64,000 nt of DNA from Kingdonia uniflora (GCA_014058105.1 JACGCM010002198.1:447001-511000), one strand, 5' to 3'; counted from the first letter of the stretch, positions 33,970 through 45,071 are shown. The notes: generated by a model not told the origin, from the letters alone. Made by a program: numbers and translations.

Positions 33970-34834
33970 TTAGTTCTCAATTTTATTAAAAATAGTTTTA
34001 AGAGTGGCAGACTCTGAATTAGAGTTTACTTGGTATACATTTGCACTATGACAAGGTCTTTCCTCTCTCATAGTTTGCCATTGGTAGGTCTTATCAGCTA
34101 CATCATTTAAAAATTTCCAAGCTTCGATGTCAATTTTCTCATCAAATGTACCTGCGCGCATAGACTGAACACGAGCTCTAGTCTCATAATCTAGACCTTC
34201 ATTGAGAGTTTGAACTATATCAATCAATTAAATCCCGTGGTGCGGGCATCCTTGCTCTAAATCCCTAAACCTTTGTAGGTAGTCATATAATGACTCTCCT
34301 CGGTTTTGCATGAAGTTATAGATACTTTGTCGTATCTTAGCAGTTCTATGGTTAGGGAAATATTTTTTCAAAAACTCCTTAACGAGTTGTTCAAACATGT
34401 TTACAGAGTTCTCCTCAAGAGTATACAACCAATCGCGTACGTCTCCCATAAGTGAAAAAGGGAACACACGTAATTTGAGAAAATCATCTATAATACGTTC
34501 AAAGTTTAAAATAAGCATATGATCCATAAAGTCTCTTAAGATGGTTATAAGGGTTTTCAGTGGGACTACCATGAAATTTGGGAAGCATAGACAAGAATCC
34601 CAGTTTTAACTCAAAGATTTCTACATTTCTAGGAATCACAATTCATGAAGGTTTACTCACAATTGTAGGATGCATTCGATTGCGGAGAGTGATTCTCTCC
34701 ACGGCAGCAGGTTCAGGACCATTCCTAGGAATAACAGTCTTGGGGCCATTAGTCCCATCAGTCCGACACATATTGATTCTAACAGTATTTTTAGTCTGAG
34801 CTTGGGTGATACCCCAATTTAACATACAACTCAA
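33970..34834 (-). pseudogene. gag: Athila gag
   Basis: The N-terminal side has a frame with MCRTDGTNGPKTVIPRN. The core reads FPFSLMGDVRDWLYTLEE, FEQLVKEFLKKYFPNHRTAK and ESLYDYLQRFRDLEQGCPHH. A stop follows, then VQTLNEGLDYETRARV and EAWKFLNDVADKTYQW. This is the standard retrotransposon gag core of Athila elements. 33003-33969 continues toward protease with glutamine- and asparagine-rich gag end sequence in broken frames. Confidence 0.85.
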
Positions 34835-35540
34835 TCAATTTATGCGAACACACTAAAAGACCATAGAATGATGCAACCACTAAAGAACGTTTTATTGGTC
34901 TCTTTTTAGGTTAAGTTGTGAACCCGGTCTCAGGGTTCAATATACCTACTCCTAACAGTAGATCGGTTCGCACTTGAGTTTTTTTTACTCGCTTTGGCGA
35001 TAGCTCGCATGCTATCTAGTTACCTAGATGCACTTGTGCTCGAAGGCAGAGCGAACCGCTTAGAGTCACCTATCCACACTAGCTATGTCAAGGAACGTAC
35101 GTCCTCCAACAAACGTAGCCACTTATCAAATTTTCCTATTCAACGTGTTGCTCCAGGTCTGAACGAAGCCTTTTGATTAACTATATTTTTTATGGCTTCT
35201 TATCTGAAAATCTTTTAAAGTAGTCGGGACTGTAGATACCAAAAAGATTAAAAACTGTGTGATGAACTCCCGGGTTCCCAATGCGTGGGCACGCACGAGT
35301 GATGAAATCCCGTTTTGTTTCACCCTTATCTAGGCGTTGTTGCAAAAAATGAACATTTTATCAATCAAACAATAGTTATACACGATGTACAGCGACAGGG
35401 AGGGTGCAGTGAAAAGATGATTACCTACAGGGCGGCCTTTTTAGGGGCACGTTTGGTTACCCTGGTGAAACTGTTGGGAAGGCCCACTCAGGATCGTTTG
35501 CAAAGTACGCATTGAAACGATTTCTGGCCTGAGTAGGGGT
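34835..35540 (-). other. Athila leader, no ORF recognised
   Basis: The sequence has several short inverted repeats (for example around 35480 and 35530, CACTCAGG.../...CCTGAGT). A PBS could not be assigned. Confidence 0.4.
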
Positions 35541-36998
35541 TCCGAAGCTGTACCTGCAGCAGATTACAATTTTCTCACCTTACAGAGCGTTACTCATTAA
35601 ACTTTACATAAATATTTTTTTAATCCTTACAATACTAAAAATACATAAAAAATTTAAACAACTAAAAGTATTCTCAATCACTCTATTTGTCTCAAGAATT
35701 CAAAACCAATCAGAGTCATCTGTATTATCCTCCTCCGACTTCAACTTTGATTGAACTAGTACTTTTGTGTCTGTTACTCCTCCGACTTTAAAAACTTTAT
35801 GTCACCTACAAAACCAACCAGACACAATGATTGCAACGTGTAAACAAACAAAAAAAATTATTAAAAAAATGAAAGGTAAAACAAAAATTAAATAAATAAA
35901 AGCAAAACAGCAAGGCACAAGAAAGAGGTTGAAAAGAAAAGAAACAAGAATGGGAGATATGGTTTGTTTGGGATTTTCAATTTATCAACTCTCTCTGATT
36001 CAACCCATCTCTCTTTGAGATCCTAGTTCATCTTTGCCACAATTGAATTCACGTCTTCTTATTGATCGGTGGAGTCTTAGCTTGCCATGGATCGAAAATC
36101 CTCACGGGATCACGAGTACGACTACACCTGATAAACCAATACCGCCACGTACAACAAAAGAACCGGAATTACAAACCCAGTTGAATTAGTTCAGGAAGAT
36201 TTGAATTAGTTCCAGATCTGAGATACAGAGAGGGGGAGAGAGCTCCAAAATTTTGAAGAAGGGGGATTGGTTTTGTTTTTGAATTGGGGTATGCAAGTTA
36301 ACGGGTCTTCGTTGAATAATGATGATAGTAGGATCTTGCAACAAAGCATGGATGGTGATAATGGCGAAATTAGGAGTTTGGGGATTTTAAGTCGACTGAA
36401 TAAAGAAGGGAGATTTACATTTAAATGTGCTTCAAGAGATTGAGAGAGTAAAGGTCGTGCAACGAAGAAAGATGAAGAAGATGATGGACTAAGACAGAAC
36501 TCTTTGGTTGTTGGTAGTGAAAGAAGCAGTATGACTGTAATCTGTGCAACTGTACTAGTCTGAATCTGATAAGTCTGTAATAGCATGCCTAGCTTAGATC
36601 TAATCTATATTCTATAGTCTCTATAATATGTGATTCATTATGAGACTATATGACTGTAATTTGAGATTTTGTTATAGATATTTGCAATGTATGAGATTGT
36701 ATGACTGTAAAGCGTAAAGTCTGTAATAGCATATTACTATATTAGCATGTCTCAAAGGTCTAACCTATATTCTAATCTATAAGCTGTATAATCTATATGA
36801 GTATGACCTAGTAGATATATTTACCATGCTTCTAATGTCTAATGTCTAATATGTGATTCTGTATGATTATGACTTAGTAGATATTCTGTAATAGCATGTC
36901 TCTAATGTCTAATCTATATTGCTAAGTTGATATATTTGCTATGAATTTGCCATATTTGCCATGAATTAGTAGATATTGCTAAGTTTATATCATTTTAG
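35541..36998. other. Right arm of hAT element before the transposase exons
   Basis: Around 35940-36560 the DNA looks like a 5' UTR and damaged first exon on the plus strand (ATG at 36087, MDRKSSRDHEYDYT, then stops), not recognised. 36590-36990 is a low-complexity intron made of irregular AGTCTATAAT, ATGTCTAATCTATATT and GACTGTAAT words. Confidence 0.4.
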
Positions 36999-37902
36999 GC
37001 ATTTGAGATGTTTGACGAGAGTGAGCATGCCCCGGTAAAATCTCAGCTACAACAATATCTGGAGGAGCCTAAGTTTAGCTTATGCGGGAATTTGGATATA
37101 CTTTCCTTTTGGAAGTCATACCAATTCAGATATCCCGAGCTTGCCTTGATGGCTCGTTATGTATTGGCCATCGCAATATCCACTGTAGCTTCCAAGTCTA
37201 CTTTTATCATTGGTGGAAGATTTATAGATCCATTCAGTAGTGCTTTAAAACCTGTATGGGCCAAGGCTATAGTTTGTACTCGTGATTGGTTATATCAGAG
37301 AGCGAGAGGTGATCTCATTTTACATTGATTTTATGTATTCTTTTGTTGTATTTTAATAATCGTTGTTTATCTGAGAGTGATCTTATAATCTCATTACTTA
37401 CTTAATAAATAAATTTTGTAGGGGATTCAAATGCTGATGATGTTGTGGAATCGGCTATAGAGGAGCTTGGTGAAGAGTTTTCACTTCTAGATGTTGGTAA
37501 GTAAGTTTGCAGACTCTACACTCTATGGAGGAGCTTGATTCAAATGTTTTATTTAATTATAAGGTCATAAGTCTACACTCAACATATATTGATATATTAT
37601 ATATATGTAACATTATGATTTATGAGTCTATGAGACTATGAGTCTATGACTCATGACTGTGTATATAAAACATAAAAGGGCATCACTGGAAGTCTGGATT
37701 TGGAACTCTAAATAGAAATATCACATTTAGAGTGCATATAATTTTTATGACAGTCTTATTTAACTTTGTGTTCTAAATATTTTATTTGATATGCATATAC
37801 TGTATAGGACAAAATGCTCATGGAGTTGCTAGTGTCGACGTGGATGAATCGCCGGAGAGCACAAGTAATGGTGGCAATGGACCAAGTGGAAGTGGTGTTT
37901 GA
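36999..37902 (+). pseudogene. hAT transposase C-terminal exons (hATC dimerisation domain)
   Basis: Three exons are supported by splice sites. 36999-37308 (after TTTTAG) codes AFEMFDESEH, QQYLEEP, LSFWKSYQFRYPELALMARY, LAIAISTVASKSTFI and DPFSSALKP, ending ARG|GT. 37422-37496 codes DSNADDVVESAIEELGEEF and LLDV. 37808-37902 codes QNAHGVASVDVDESPESTSN and ends GSGV then TGA. The first is the classic hATC domain used for transposase dimers. No stop interrupts it. Upstream of 36999 only repetitive intron-like DNA is seen, so the gene is 5'-truncated or its other exons were lost. It could not encode a full transposase as seen. Confidence 0.88.
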
Positions 37903-38495
37903 ACTTTGAATTGACTTTTTCAGTTTGTGTAAGTAATGAACTAATGATAGTATTAGTAATGAATGCTTTACAGCTTGAGACTTGAGTAGTTGAGATGATG
38001 ATACACTATGAAGTATAAATCTATGATGAACAGATATCAAATATGAATACTATGCAGTAGACCTGTAGAAGATTAGAAGTAGTATGATACACTTGTCACT
38101 ATGGTGTTTGATACTTTGGCTGTTTGTGACTTTCTGAATTTTTGACTATGATACACTATGACTATGACTATGTATTTGTCTATGTCTTTGTAATTTCTAT
38201 ATGAATTTCTGAATTTATTTTTGTCTTTTCTGATGACTGATAAAGTGATAAGTGATAATGATATAATCAGTACTGTTTTTCTAAAATTATGAACTATGAG
38301 AATTCTGATGTGTCGGGTTGACCTGGGTTTCCAGGTTTTTGTGTTGACCCGATAGTTTTGCGGGTCTAATAGGTCAGGTTGGGTCAACCCAATAATTTGC
38401 AGGTCGGGTTCGGGATGGCTCTTTATTGATCCGAACCCGTGACGACCCGACCCGGACCCGACCCGACCTGACCCATTGACAACCCTACTTCACGG

Positions 38496-39337
38496 TAGCA
38501 TCCTCGATATTGGCCATAGTAAAAAGCTTTAACTCCCTTCTAAAGGACTTCGACAAACCCCCCGTGTACTTCATGAACACCTCATACTCGTCCACATCGA
38601 TGTCCAGAACCAAAGCTTGGTTATGAAACGCCGTAGTATACTCCTGTACAAATTGCTCAATTTTTTTTTCGCAAATTATACCATTTATGCAATCTCTCTT
38701 GCTCATACCCAATTGGATAAAACTGCTTTCGCATTAATACCTTGAATTCTTTCTAACCCAAACTTCCTTCATCGTGGCATTTTCGATAACATTTCCACCA
38801 TGTGAGTGCATGACTTGCAAATTTCAACATATCAAAGCATATTTGCTGAGCATTGGAGTATTTGTAAACGGAAAAATAAGTTTCTAACCTATATAACCAA
38901 TTATCCAACTTCTCGATATCGATTGAACCATCGAATACCAGAATTTCAATCTTAAAATTGATATGAAGATTACGCATAGGATTTGTGGACTTACCAATAA
39001 CCGATCGCTTCTCGTCGGATTCGGCATCACTAGAATCATTATCTATCTCTGTAGAATGCTTGTCACCATCCCCCTCCATAACCCCTTTCTTCTTCGGGCG
39101 GTCTCGCCGTTTTACAGAAGTGGAAGCCTTCACGAGGTTCGTGAGACGCAACTGTTCTACCAACTCCCCTACAATAGAAGTTAGGTCGGAAACTGCCATT
39201 TCCAAAGTCGCGAGTCGGTCGTTGGAATCGCCCATTTCTAAATCGTCTTTCTTCTTCGAATTAGGTTTGCGATGGATCTTCAATGGACTTACTAGCATCT
39301 CCTTCATTTGGTTGAGACGGTCACGTGTAGAGACCAT
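38496..39337 (-). pseudogene. gag: Gypsy gag, N-terminal part
   Basis: It opens MVSTRDRLNQMKEMLVS, a usual start in this group. A coiled-coil segment follows (RLATLEMAVSDLTSIVGELV), then the gag core with NWLYRLETYF and ALTWWKCYRK. A frame change comes near 38750, then EYTTAFHNQALVL and ANIEDATVK, where the hAT element interrupts it at 38487. The remainder begins at 25450. Confidence 0.82.
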
Positions 39338-39386
39338 AAACCATAATTAACCCCCCGAAGATCATAACTGGAAAACTGATACCACT

Positions 39387-39863
39387 TAATCCATAATACG
39401 AAGAGAAACCCTAGTTAGCAAAAAAGTACAAAGAACACATAAATTGGATTGGGAAAAGTCCCTTTAAGAGCTTCAATTGCTCAAATCAATTGATTACAAC
39501 TTGAATTACACTAAACCCTAAGCTTCTTCCTCAGAACTCTTATTGAACTAACATAGATCTAGAAAAATAACCTAAGTCCTCTTTATATAATAGGGAACAA
39601 AAAATACAAATATAACACATCTCGAGGCAAAAACACGCCTCATAAATATAACCAACGCCAAAATCGTTCGAACAAAATAGAGAGTTATTTGAATGACTTT
39701 ACGCCAATTGGTCTAAACCCCAAGAAACTTAACAAGCCGTTCGAACGAAAATTGGCTATGGGCCAAAATTCCAGAGATGTGAACATTGGTCTTTCGAATG
39801 AAATAGGGAGTCGTTCGAACAACTTTGGTTAATTTAGCAATTTCCCAAGATCCTCCTGGATCA
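39387..39863 (-). repeat. 5' LTR of gypsy element
   Basis: This matches the 3' LTR with many substitutions and some palindromes decayed (for example GTTATTTGAATGAC). The minus-strand start is TGATCCAGGAG at 39863. Confidence 0.9.
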
Positions 39864-39942
39864 CTATTAAAGTTATATGAGAAAGTCCCACTGTTATTCT
39901 GTTGGTTTTGTTTTACTATACAATTCTTGGAACATCGCTCAG

Positions 39943-40076
39943 TGTTGGCTGCCTAGTTTAAACTGAAATATCCACACATAACTATTGGAACATTGGCATT
40001 TTCAGCCCCTATATTGCAATTCGATTAAATAACCCCATTGACAAGCTTCTATGATGTTGTATCTCAGGATTACAAG
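39943..40076 (+). pseudogene. S28 carboxypeptidase exon 3
   Basis: The acceptor CGCTCAG is followed by a codon series that completes the split methionine and reads MLAA, TAG, FKLKYPHITIGTLAFSAPIL and QFD. A TAA follows, then ITPLTSFYDVVSQDYK|GT. It continues exon 2 exactly although 16.6 kb of transposons lie between. Confidence 0.9.
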
Positions 40077-40219
40077 GTAATATATCTATGAAACTTTTGA
40101 AAACCTATCTTTTCCTATTTTGCTATATTCATTTGTGTGTCTGCTTTTGTCTTGTTTTAATGGTTAAGTTCAATAACAAATTTTTTATTTTTTATTTTAC
40201 TTTTTTGATTGTTGTTTAG

Positions 40220-40332
40220 GATGTGAGCTTGAATTGCTATGAGGTAATAAAGGGAAGTTGGAGTAAGCTTGAAGCCTTGTCAACATAGAAAGAGGGGTTA
40301 GCTAAACTAAGCAGAACCTTCAAGACTTGCAA
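40220..40332 (+). pseudogene. S28 carboxypeptidase exon 4
   Basis: After TTGTTTAG come DVSLNCYEVIKGSWSKLEAL, then a TAG, KEGLAKLSRTFKTC, and a GT donor that splits the next lysine codon. This is colinear with the S28 family. Confidence 0.9.
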
Positions 40333-40519
40333 GTAAGGATTCACTGAAATAAATAAATCACTTTGGTTAAATTTTTTAGGTTCTGGTATTTAATTATAGT
40401 CAAAAGTGAAGAAGGCCTAAAAACCCAAGATGCACATCTTCTCAAAAATAATTGTTATCATTGCAGGTTCAGGTTGAACTTCTAACAACCTCTATTATGT
40501 CAAATGATTAAGGTCATCC

Positions 40520-40983
40520 TGATAGATCGTAGGATGGATCATGACCCACGAGGCATGCACGTATTTCTGTTTTAGTAGATGTTTGGTCAATAAGTAGGGG
40601 GGAACCACCATTGAGTTCCTGGCTAAGTGGCTGTGTGGCCCTCCACCCCATGAGAGGTCATGAGCTCGAACCCCTATGGGGTTATAATTCTGGACATCCA
40701 TTGGGTTGCCTTTGGGTCTTTGGGCTTTGCACCCTTAGGGTTTGAGACCTTCGATCTTTGTACCTCCTCGGAGGCTTATGGTTTGCCTTCAGGCTTTTCG
40801 GATCTCTGTGGTTACGGATCCCTAAAACTGGTTTACTTTTCAAAAAAAGAAAAAGTAGGGGGAACCTCCTAGGGTAGGCACTTCTTTTAGCTTATGAGTT
40901 TTTATGTGAGTTTAGGGGAAAACTCTCGAAACCCTAATTCTAATTTCAGTAAATTATTTTGCTTCCGCACTTAGTTTCAATCA
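40520..40983 (+). repeat. 5' LTR of chromovirus, interrupted by a SINE
   Basis: The two halves (40520-40609 and 40870-40983) match the 187-bp 3' LTR. The 243-bp insert 40610-40852 plus a duplicated target separates them. Confidence 0.9.
40610..40852 (+). mobile_element. tRNA-derived SINE
   Basis: It is flanked by direct repeats AAGTAGGGGGGAACCACC (40592-40609) and AAGTAGGGGGAACCTCC (40853-40869). An A-box-like TGGCTAAGTGG is at 40620-40630 and a B-box-like GAGCTCGAACCC at 40662-40673, suitably spaced for RNA polymerase III. An A-rich tail CAAAAAAAGAAAA closes it. The middle has pyrimidine-rich repeats of TTTGGGTCTTTGGGC type. It is absent from the sister LTR. The parent tRNA was not determined. 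Confidence 0.8.
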
Positions 40984-41011
40984 ATTTGGTACTTTGCACT
41001 GTGGGTAAGAA

Positions 41012-41650
41012 ATGACGAATTTTAGTCTTGCGATGTATGTTCAAGCTATTGTGCGAATCGCAGAGATTGAGGCGGGAATAAGGGAAAATGGATTGATTGA
41101 ATTCGATAGAAGAAACTCGAGTATGATCAAACACAAGGAATCAATAGTGATAGAGGCTCAACGGGTGATTGCTATTGTGAGTGGAAAAGGTGATGTTGCG
41201 TTAGGAAGTTCCCAAACAAAATCCAAGAATGAGGTCACGATTTTAGGGTATGAAACCTACCCAATTGAAGTTCCTAATCATCATGAGATTTAACCCATAA
41301 AAACCCAAATCATGCCAACTCCATTACCGCGAATTTTCCAATTAGAGAAAGGGAGAGAGAGGGGTCTCCACTAACCAGAGAGAGGTCTCCAGTAACTGGA
41401 AAACTGGGTCCAACGCTGGCATCAATGAGAGAGGCATCCCTGCAAGCCATACCGAAATCACCCCCGCCAGCAGCAATGATATGGGCAACCCCGAGGACCA
41501 CTGGCAAGGAACCCACGTTGGCAGCACCGAGAGAGGCGTCCCCAAAATCAACCATCAAGGAAACAACACCGACAGCAATGAGAGAGAGGTCCACGAAGGT
41601 CCCCATTGAGGATCCAACGCAGGCAGTAACAAGGGGCGTCCCTGAAGGCC
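41012..41650 (+). pseudogene. Chromovirus gag remnant
   Basis: The ATG at 41012 opens MTNFSLAMYVQAIVRIAEIE, which has no clear gag core match, and ends at 41293. 41320-41650 is a simple-sequence-like stretch of GAGAGAGG, GGCAGCAACA and CATCAAGG words. The normal gag core and zinc knuckle are not readable, so gag has been largely lost or replaced. Confidence 0.45.
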
Positions 41651-41654
41651 ATTA

Positions 41655-42092
41655 TTGAGGGATCAGCACCGGCAGCAACAAGAGGGTGTCGGGATGTACA
41701 TAACATTAACGACATTGATCGTGGAGGAGGAAGAAGGATTCGTGGTCGACAGAGAGGCCACTATGTCACTATGCGAAGGGGTAAAGAGTATTCACGATTT
41801 GATTGCGGTTGACCCATTGTCTCACCAACGACCCAAAAGGGCAAAGTATCTACCCATGAGGTTATCATCGTTCTGCAATTCGGTTAACAAAGACAACAAG
41901 AACGGTTCAGGAGTGGATGAGTATTGGAAGAAACATAGCATTTTCCGAACGAGGGTCGAATCAAATGGTAAGGGGCTGGAAACCATAATTGATAATGGGT
42001 CTACAGAAAATTTTATCTCAAAAGACGTGGCAGAGAAATTACATCTCCAATTGACTCGGCATCGCAAACCCTTTATACTTTATTGGTTATAG
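41655..42092 (+). pseudogene. Chromovirus protease region
   Basis: ETIIDNGSTENFISKDVAEK contains the retropepsin site with DNGS in place of DSGS/DTGA. The upstream residues (SLCEGVKSIHDLIAVDPLSH) and the downstream KPFILYWL, where KPYxLGWL is usual, match gypsy pol, except that the end is damaged and the frame stops at 42090. Confidence 0.75.
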
Positions 42093-42324
42093 AGGGGTAG
42101 TACGACTCATCCACTATTTTGTACATAGGTAAAACATCAAGATGGGTAGCTTCGAGGATACTATTTTGTGCACGGTAATTGAGATGAATGTGTGTCATTT
42201 GATTTTGAGGCAACCTTGACAATGGGAGAGAAGAGTAATTCATACTTGAAGACCTAATATATATGTTTTTACTTAGCAAGGAGTTTGGCAGTAGTAGCGA
42301 TGTTTACTATCGGTTAGGGTTCCT

Positions 42325-43880
42325 GTGGTTCAGCATACTAGTTTTCTAGCAGAAGCGAGAGCACAAGGAGTCGCTTATGCGTTGGTATGTACGACGACGA
42401 CACCCCTACCGCAGTTCCTAACGAGCTGCGACCATTGCTTCAGTTATTTTCAGATGTTTGTTACGATCCAAGCTACCAGACTTGCCCTCGTTACGAGATA
42501 TTCACCACGTTATTGGCTTAGTACCAAGTGTACCATTACCCCATTTAACCTATTACCATATGGCTCCTGCTAAGCATGCAGAATTATAGCAGCAGGTCGC
42601 TGAGTTATGTGAGAAGGGTCCGTTGAGGGAAAGTATGTCGCATGTGGCAGTTCTAGCGCTTCTAGTCCCTATAAAGGATGGAAGTTACTGTATGTGCGTT
42701 AATAGTTGAGTTGTCAACAAGATTACTGTGAAATACAAATTTTTGATTATGAGGTTAGATGACATAATAGATGACCTTTTTGGGGTACAAGTATTCACAA
42801 AATTAGATCTCAAGAGTGGGTACCATCAGATTCCCATGCGGCCAGGGGATGAGTGGAAGATAGCTTTTAAGACTAAGGATGGTCTCTAAGAGTGGTTGGT
42901 TATGCCATTTGAGCTATCCAATGCTCCGTCAACTTTCATGCGTTTGATGACAGAGGTCCTGCGAGACTACATTACAGAGCGGTTTGTCGTCATCTATTTT
43001 GATGATATGCTAATCAATAACCGAACCAAAGAGGAGTACGTGATACATGTTGAGATGGTCTTACAGGTTCTGTGATGACACAAACTACTTCTACAACTCA
43101 AGAAGTACTCTTTTATGGTTGATTCGGTGAACTTCTTGGGTTACGTAATTTCTTCTAAGGGGATTTGAGTAGACGAGGAGAAAGTTTGGAGGATAAAAAT
43201 TAGTTGGTGCCCACGAGTATTACACTGGAATGGAGTTTTCACGGGTTAGTATTCTACCGACATTTTATTGACGGGTTCAATAGCATTATGGCACCTATCA
43301 CGTCCCTTATGGGAAGCATGCCATTCGAGTGGTCTACAGAGGTAGAAGCCGCCTTTATAGCTCTTGTATTTGAGGTTACGTCAACACTTGCAAAACAGGC
43401 ATTGGTGCAACGCTTTCTCAGTCGGGGGGACCACTTGCTTATTTTAGTGAACAGTTGGCAGGAGCTTAGTTACGATATTCCACATATGATATTGAGATGT
43501 TTGCAGTTGTTTGATCGTTGTGGCACTGGAGACACTATCTGGTTCACCGAGAGTTTGTTATCCATTCCGACCATGATGTACTACGACATATGCACAATCA
43601 GCAGAAGGTATCTATCAATAGGCAGGCAAAATGGTTCAGGCATCTTTAGAGTTTTCATTTCCATGTACTACATATCAAAGGCAAGGAGAATGGGTTTGTC
43701 GAACGGATCAGTCGTACTGCTCACCTATTGGTCACACTTCGTACCTCGGTTTTTGGGTTCGACGAGTTACAAGATTTGTATGCAGGAGATGATTTCCTTG
43801 GTTAGATTTATATAATCTATAAACATTGGCACGGAGTTCTTAATGATTACTTCTTACATGATGGCTATCTTTTTAATGGA
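42325..43880 (+). pseudogene. Chromovirus reverse transcriptase and RNase H
   Basis: Across several frames one reads [60 protein letters not shown] and the active site IYFDDMLI near 42990-43015. Then come NFLGYV-type sequence, FYRHFIDGFNSIMAPITSLM and FEWSTEVEAAF. There is a TAA in GLxEW and a stop before SCQQ. RNase H beyond 43400 is only partly recognisable (a SGDHLL-like stretch). Confidence 0.82.
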
Positions 43881-43959
43881 AAAATGTTATGTACTATTTT
43901 CTTCTTCGTCTATGAGAGACTCATTTTAGAGGTTCGCACAGGGGGTTTAGGGGGACACA

Positions 43960-44795
43960 TTAGAGTGAATAAGACTATCGCTTTCATACGGGAGAAATAC
44001 TTTTAGTGCTCGATGCGACGTGATGTCAGCACTTTTATACGAAAGTGTTATTCCTGTACAACGGCAAAGGGAAAAAAACAAAATACGGACCTATACACTC
44101 CTTTACCGATACCGACATCCCCTTGGAGAGACATATCGATGAATTTTATGACAGAGTTACCTATGGTTCGAAGTTTTGATTCCATTTTTGTGGCGGTCAA
44201 TAGATTTTTCAAGGTGGCACATTTCATCCCATGTAGTAAAACAGAGAACGCAGCAAACGTTGCCAACATATTTTTTTGAAAGATCGTTCATTTACATGGG
44301 GTGTTACACTCGGTCACGTCAGACAGAGATAGACGATTCACATGTATTTTTGGGGCACATTATGGAGGTTACTTCACTGTAAGCTTCGTTTTTCTACAGC
44401 CTTCTACCCGCAGAGGTATGGTCAAACAGAGGTCGTCAATCACAATTTGGGTAATTTACTATGGTGTATTACAGGAGATAGGCTAACGGAGTGGGATTTT
44501 GCTTTATCACAAGCTAATTTTGCATTTAATAGCTCTATCAACAGATCTACAGGACTATCTCCATTTCAGATTATGATTGGGTACAATCCTGACACCATAC
44601 TTGATTTGGCTCCTATTCTACAACTTGTTCTAGTTTCAGATAGTATTACAGAATTCGTTAAAGCTATTAGGTCTCTCCATATAGATGTTGCTTCTAAGCT
44701 TCTACTATGCAAGACAGGGTCTTTTACTATTATTCAGAGACATGGTGAGAATGCATATGAGATTGATTTTACGGGAAACCGTTCCAAGGTATAAA
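43960..44795 (+). pseudogene. Chromovirus integrase
   Basis: MRRDVSTFIRKCYSCTTAKG is the zinc-binding end (CxxC). The core has LPIPTSPWRDISMNFMTELP, SIFVAVNRFFKVAHFIPC, a frame change, the SDRDRRF-type segment near 44325, FYPQRYGQTEVVNHNLGNLL and FNSSINRSTGLSPFQIMIGY. The catalytic pattern is recognisable (D in SMNFM is altered). Confidence 0.85.
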
Positions 44796-44899
44796 TGTTA
44801 AGTTATTATCACACTATCATGGACATGGTTCAACCCCATTACTAATATCTCCTATACCAGGTATCCATTAGCGCGGTGATAAAAATAAGATTCTTGATC

Positions 44900-45050
44900 A
44901 GGGGGTTGATAATTCGGAGCGAAGAGAGTTCCTTATACGTTGGGTAGATAAAGGAACAGAAGATGATTCTTAAATTTTGAAAGACACTTTTGCGAGTTTT
45001 GACAAAGTTTTTTACGAGGATTATATAGAGCCGCAAAATTAGGGATCGAA
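44900..45050 (+). pseudogene. Chromodomain remnant at the end of pol
   Basis: After integrase, a frame reads SERREFLIRWVDKGTEDDS then TAA and FASFDKVFYEDYIEPQN. The pattern R-x-F-L-I-R-W with following acidic residues is that of a retrotransposon chromodomain; the usual TWE tail is damaged. It supports the chromovirus assignment. Confidence 0.6.
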
Positions 45051-45071
45051 TTCTTCTTAGAGGGGGAGAGT

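Larger units (their letters stand above)
27411..35540 (-). mobile_element. Athila-type Ty3/gypsy retrotransposon, 5' LTR not found
   Basis: This minus-strand element is nested in the hAT. The 3' LTR (27411-27981) starts on the minus strand TGATAGGCATGAAAAATGC and ends GGTTTATCA, next to the purine tract TTTGGGGGTATT. Reading backwards one meets integrase, RNase H, reverse transcriptase, protease and gag, with a leader above 34.8 kb. Reverse transcriptase and protease phrases are of the Athila lineage. There is a 1.5-kb non-coding stretch between integrase and the 3' LTR where an env-like gene sits in some relatives; none is readable. I could not find a matching 5' LTR up to 36.9 kb, so the right boundary at about 35540 is approximate and a truncation is likely. 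Confidence 0.82.
25459..38487 (+). mobile_element. hAT (Ac-type) DNA transposon inserted in the gypsy gag, itself invaded by Athila
   Basis: The ends are TAGGGCTGTCAATCC at the left and the reverse complement TAGGGTTGTCAATGG at the right, the familiar start of Ac-type plant hAT elements. The target copies CTTCACGA (25451-25458) and CTTCACGG (38488-38495) match at 7 of 8 bases. Subterminal tracts of ACCCG and CGGGT words occur at both ends. On the plus strand the last exons of a transposase with the hAT dimerisation domain are readable (36999-37902). The N-terminal BED finger and catalytic core are not found. Removing the element joins gag ...DATVK to EIAIEGK in frame. Of its 13 kb, about 8 kb is the Athila-type insertion. 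Confidence 0.88.
23412..39863 (-). mobile_element. Ty3/gypsy chromovirus-like element, pol largely deleted, in S28 intron 2
   Basis: The LTRs are at 39387-39863 (5') and 23412-23910 (3'). An exact target duplication CTATT lies at 23407-23411 and 39864-39868. PBS CTGATACCA (minus TGGTATCAG) is at 39376-39384 and a purine tract at 23911-23924. Coding remains are gag, knuckle, protease and the end of pol with a chromodomain-like tail. Reverse transcriptase, RNase H and integrase core are absent, so an internal deletion has occurred between about 24500 and 24375. A 13-kb hAT element is inserted in gag. The own length without that insertion would be about 3.4 kb. The LTRs differ visibly, more than those of the other elements here. 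Confidence 0.9.

Noticed and set aside
36129..36700. Possible 5' LTR of the Athila-type element (TGATAAACC at 36129)
   Set aside because: Only the first nine or ten bases match the 3' LTR; the following sequence does not, and no PBS or TSD fits.
38073..38460. Open frame and ACCCG-rich repeats near 38.4 kb as a gene or regulatory array
   Set aside because: They are the subterminal repeats of the hAT element; the frame has no domain.
41320..41650. Repetitive GAGAGAGG/CAGCAACA stretch as a functional satellite
   Set aside because: Too short and irregular; more likely decayed gag linker or slippage.
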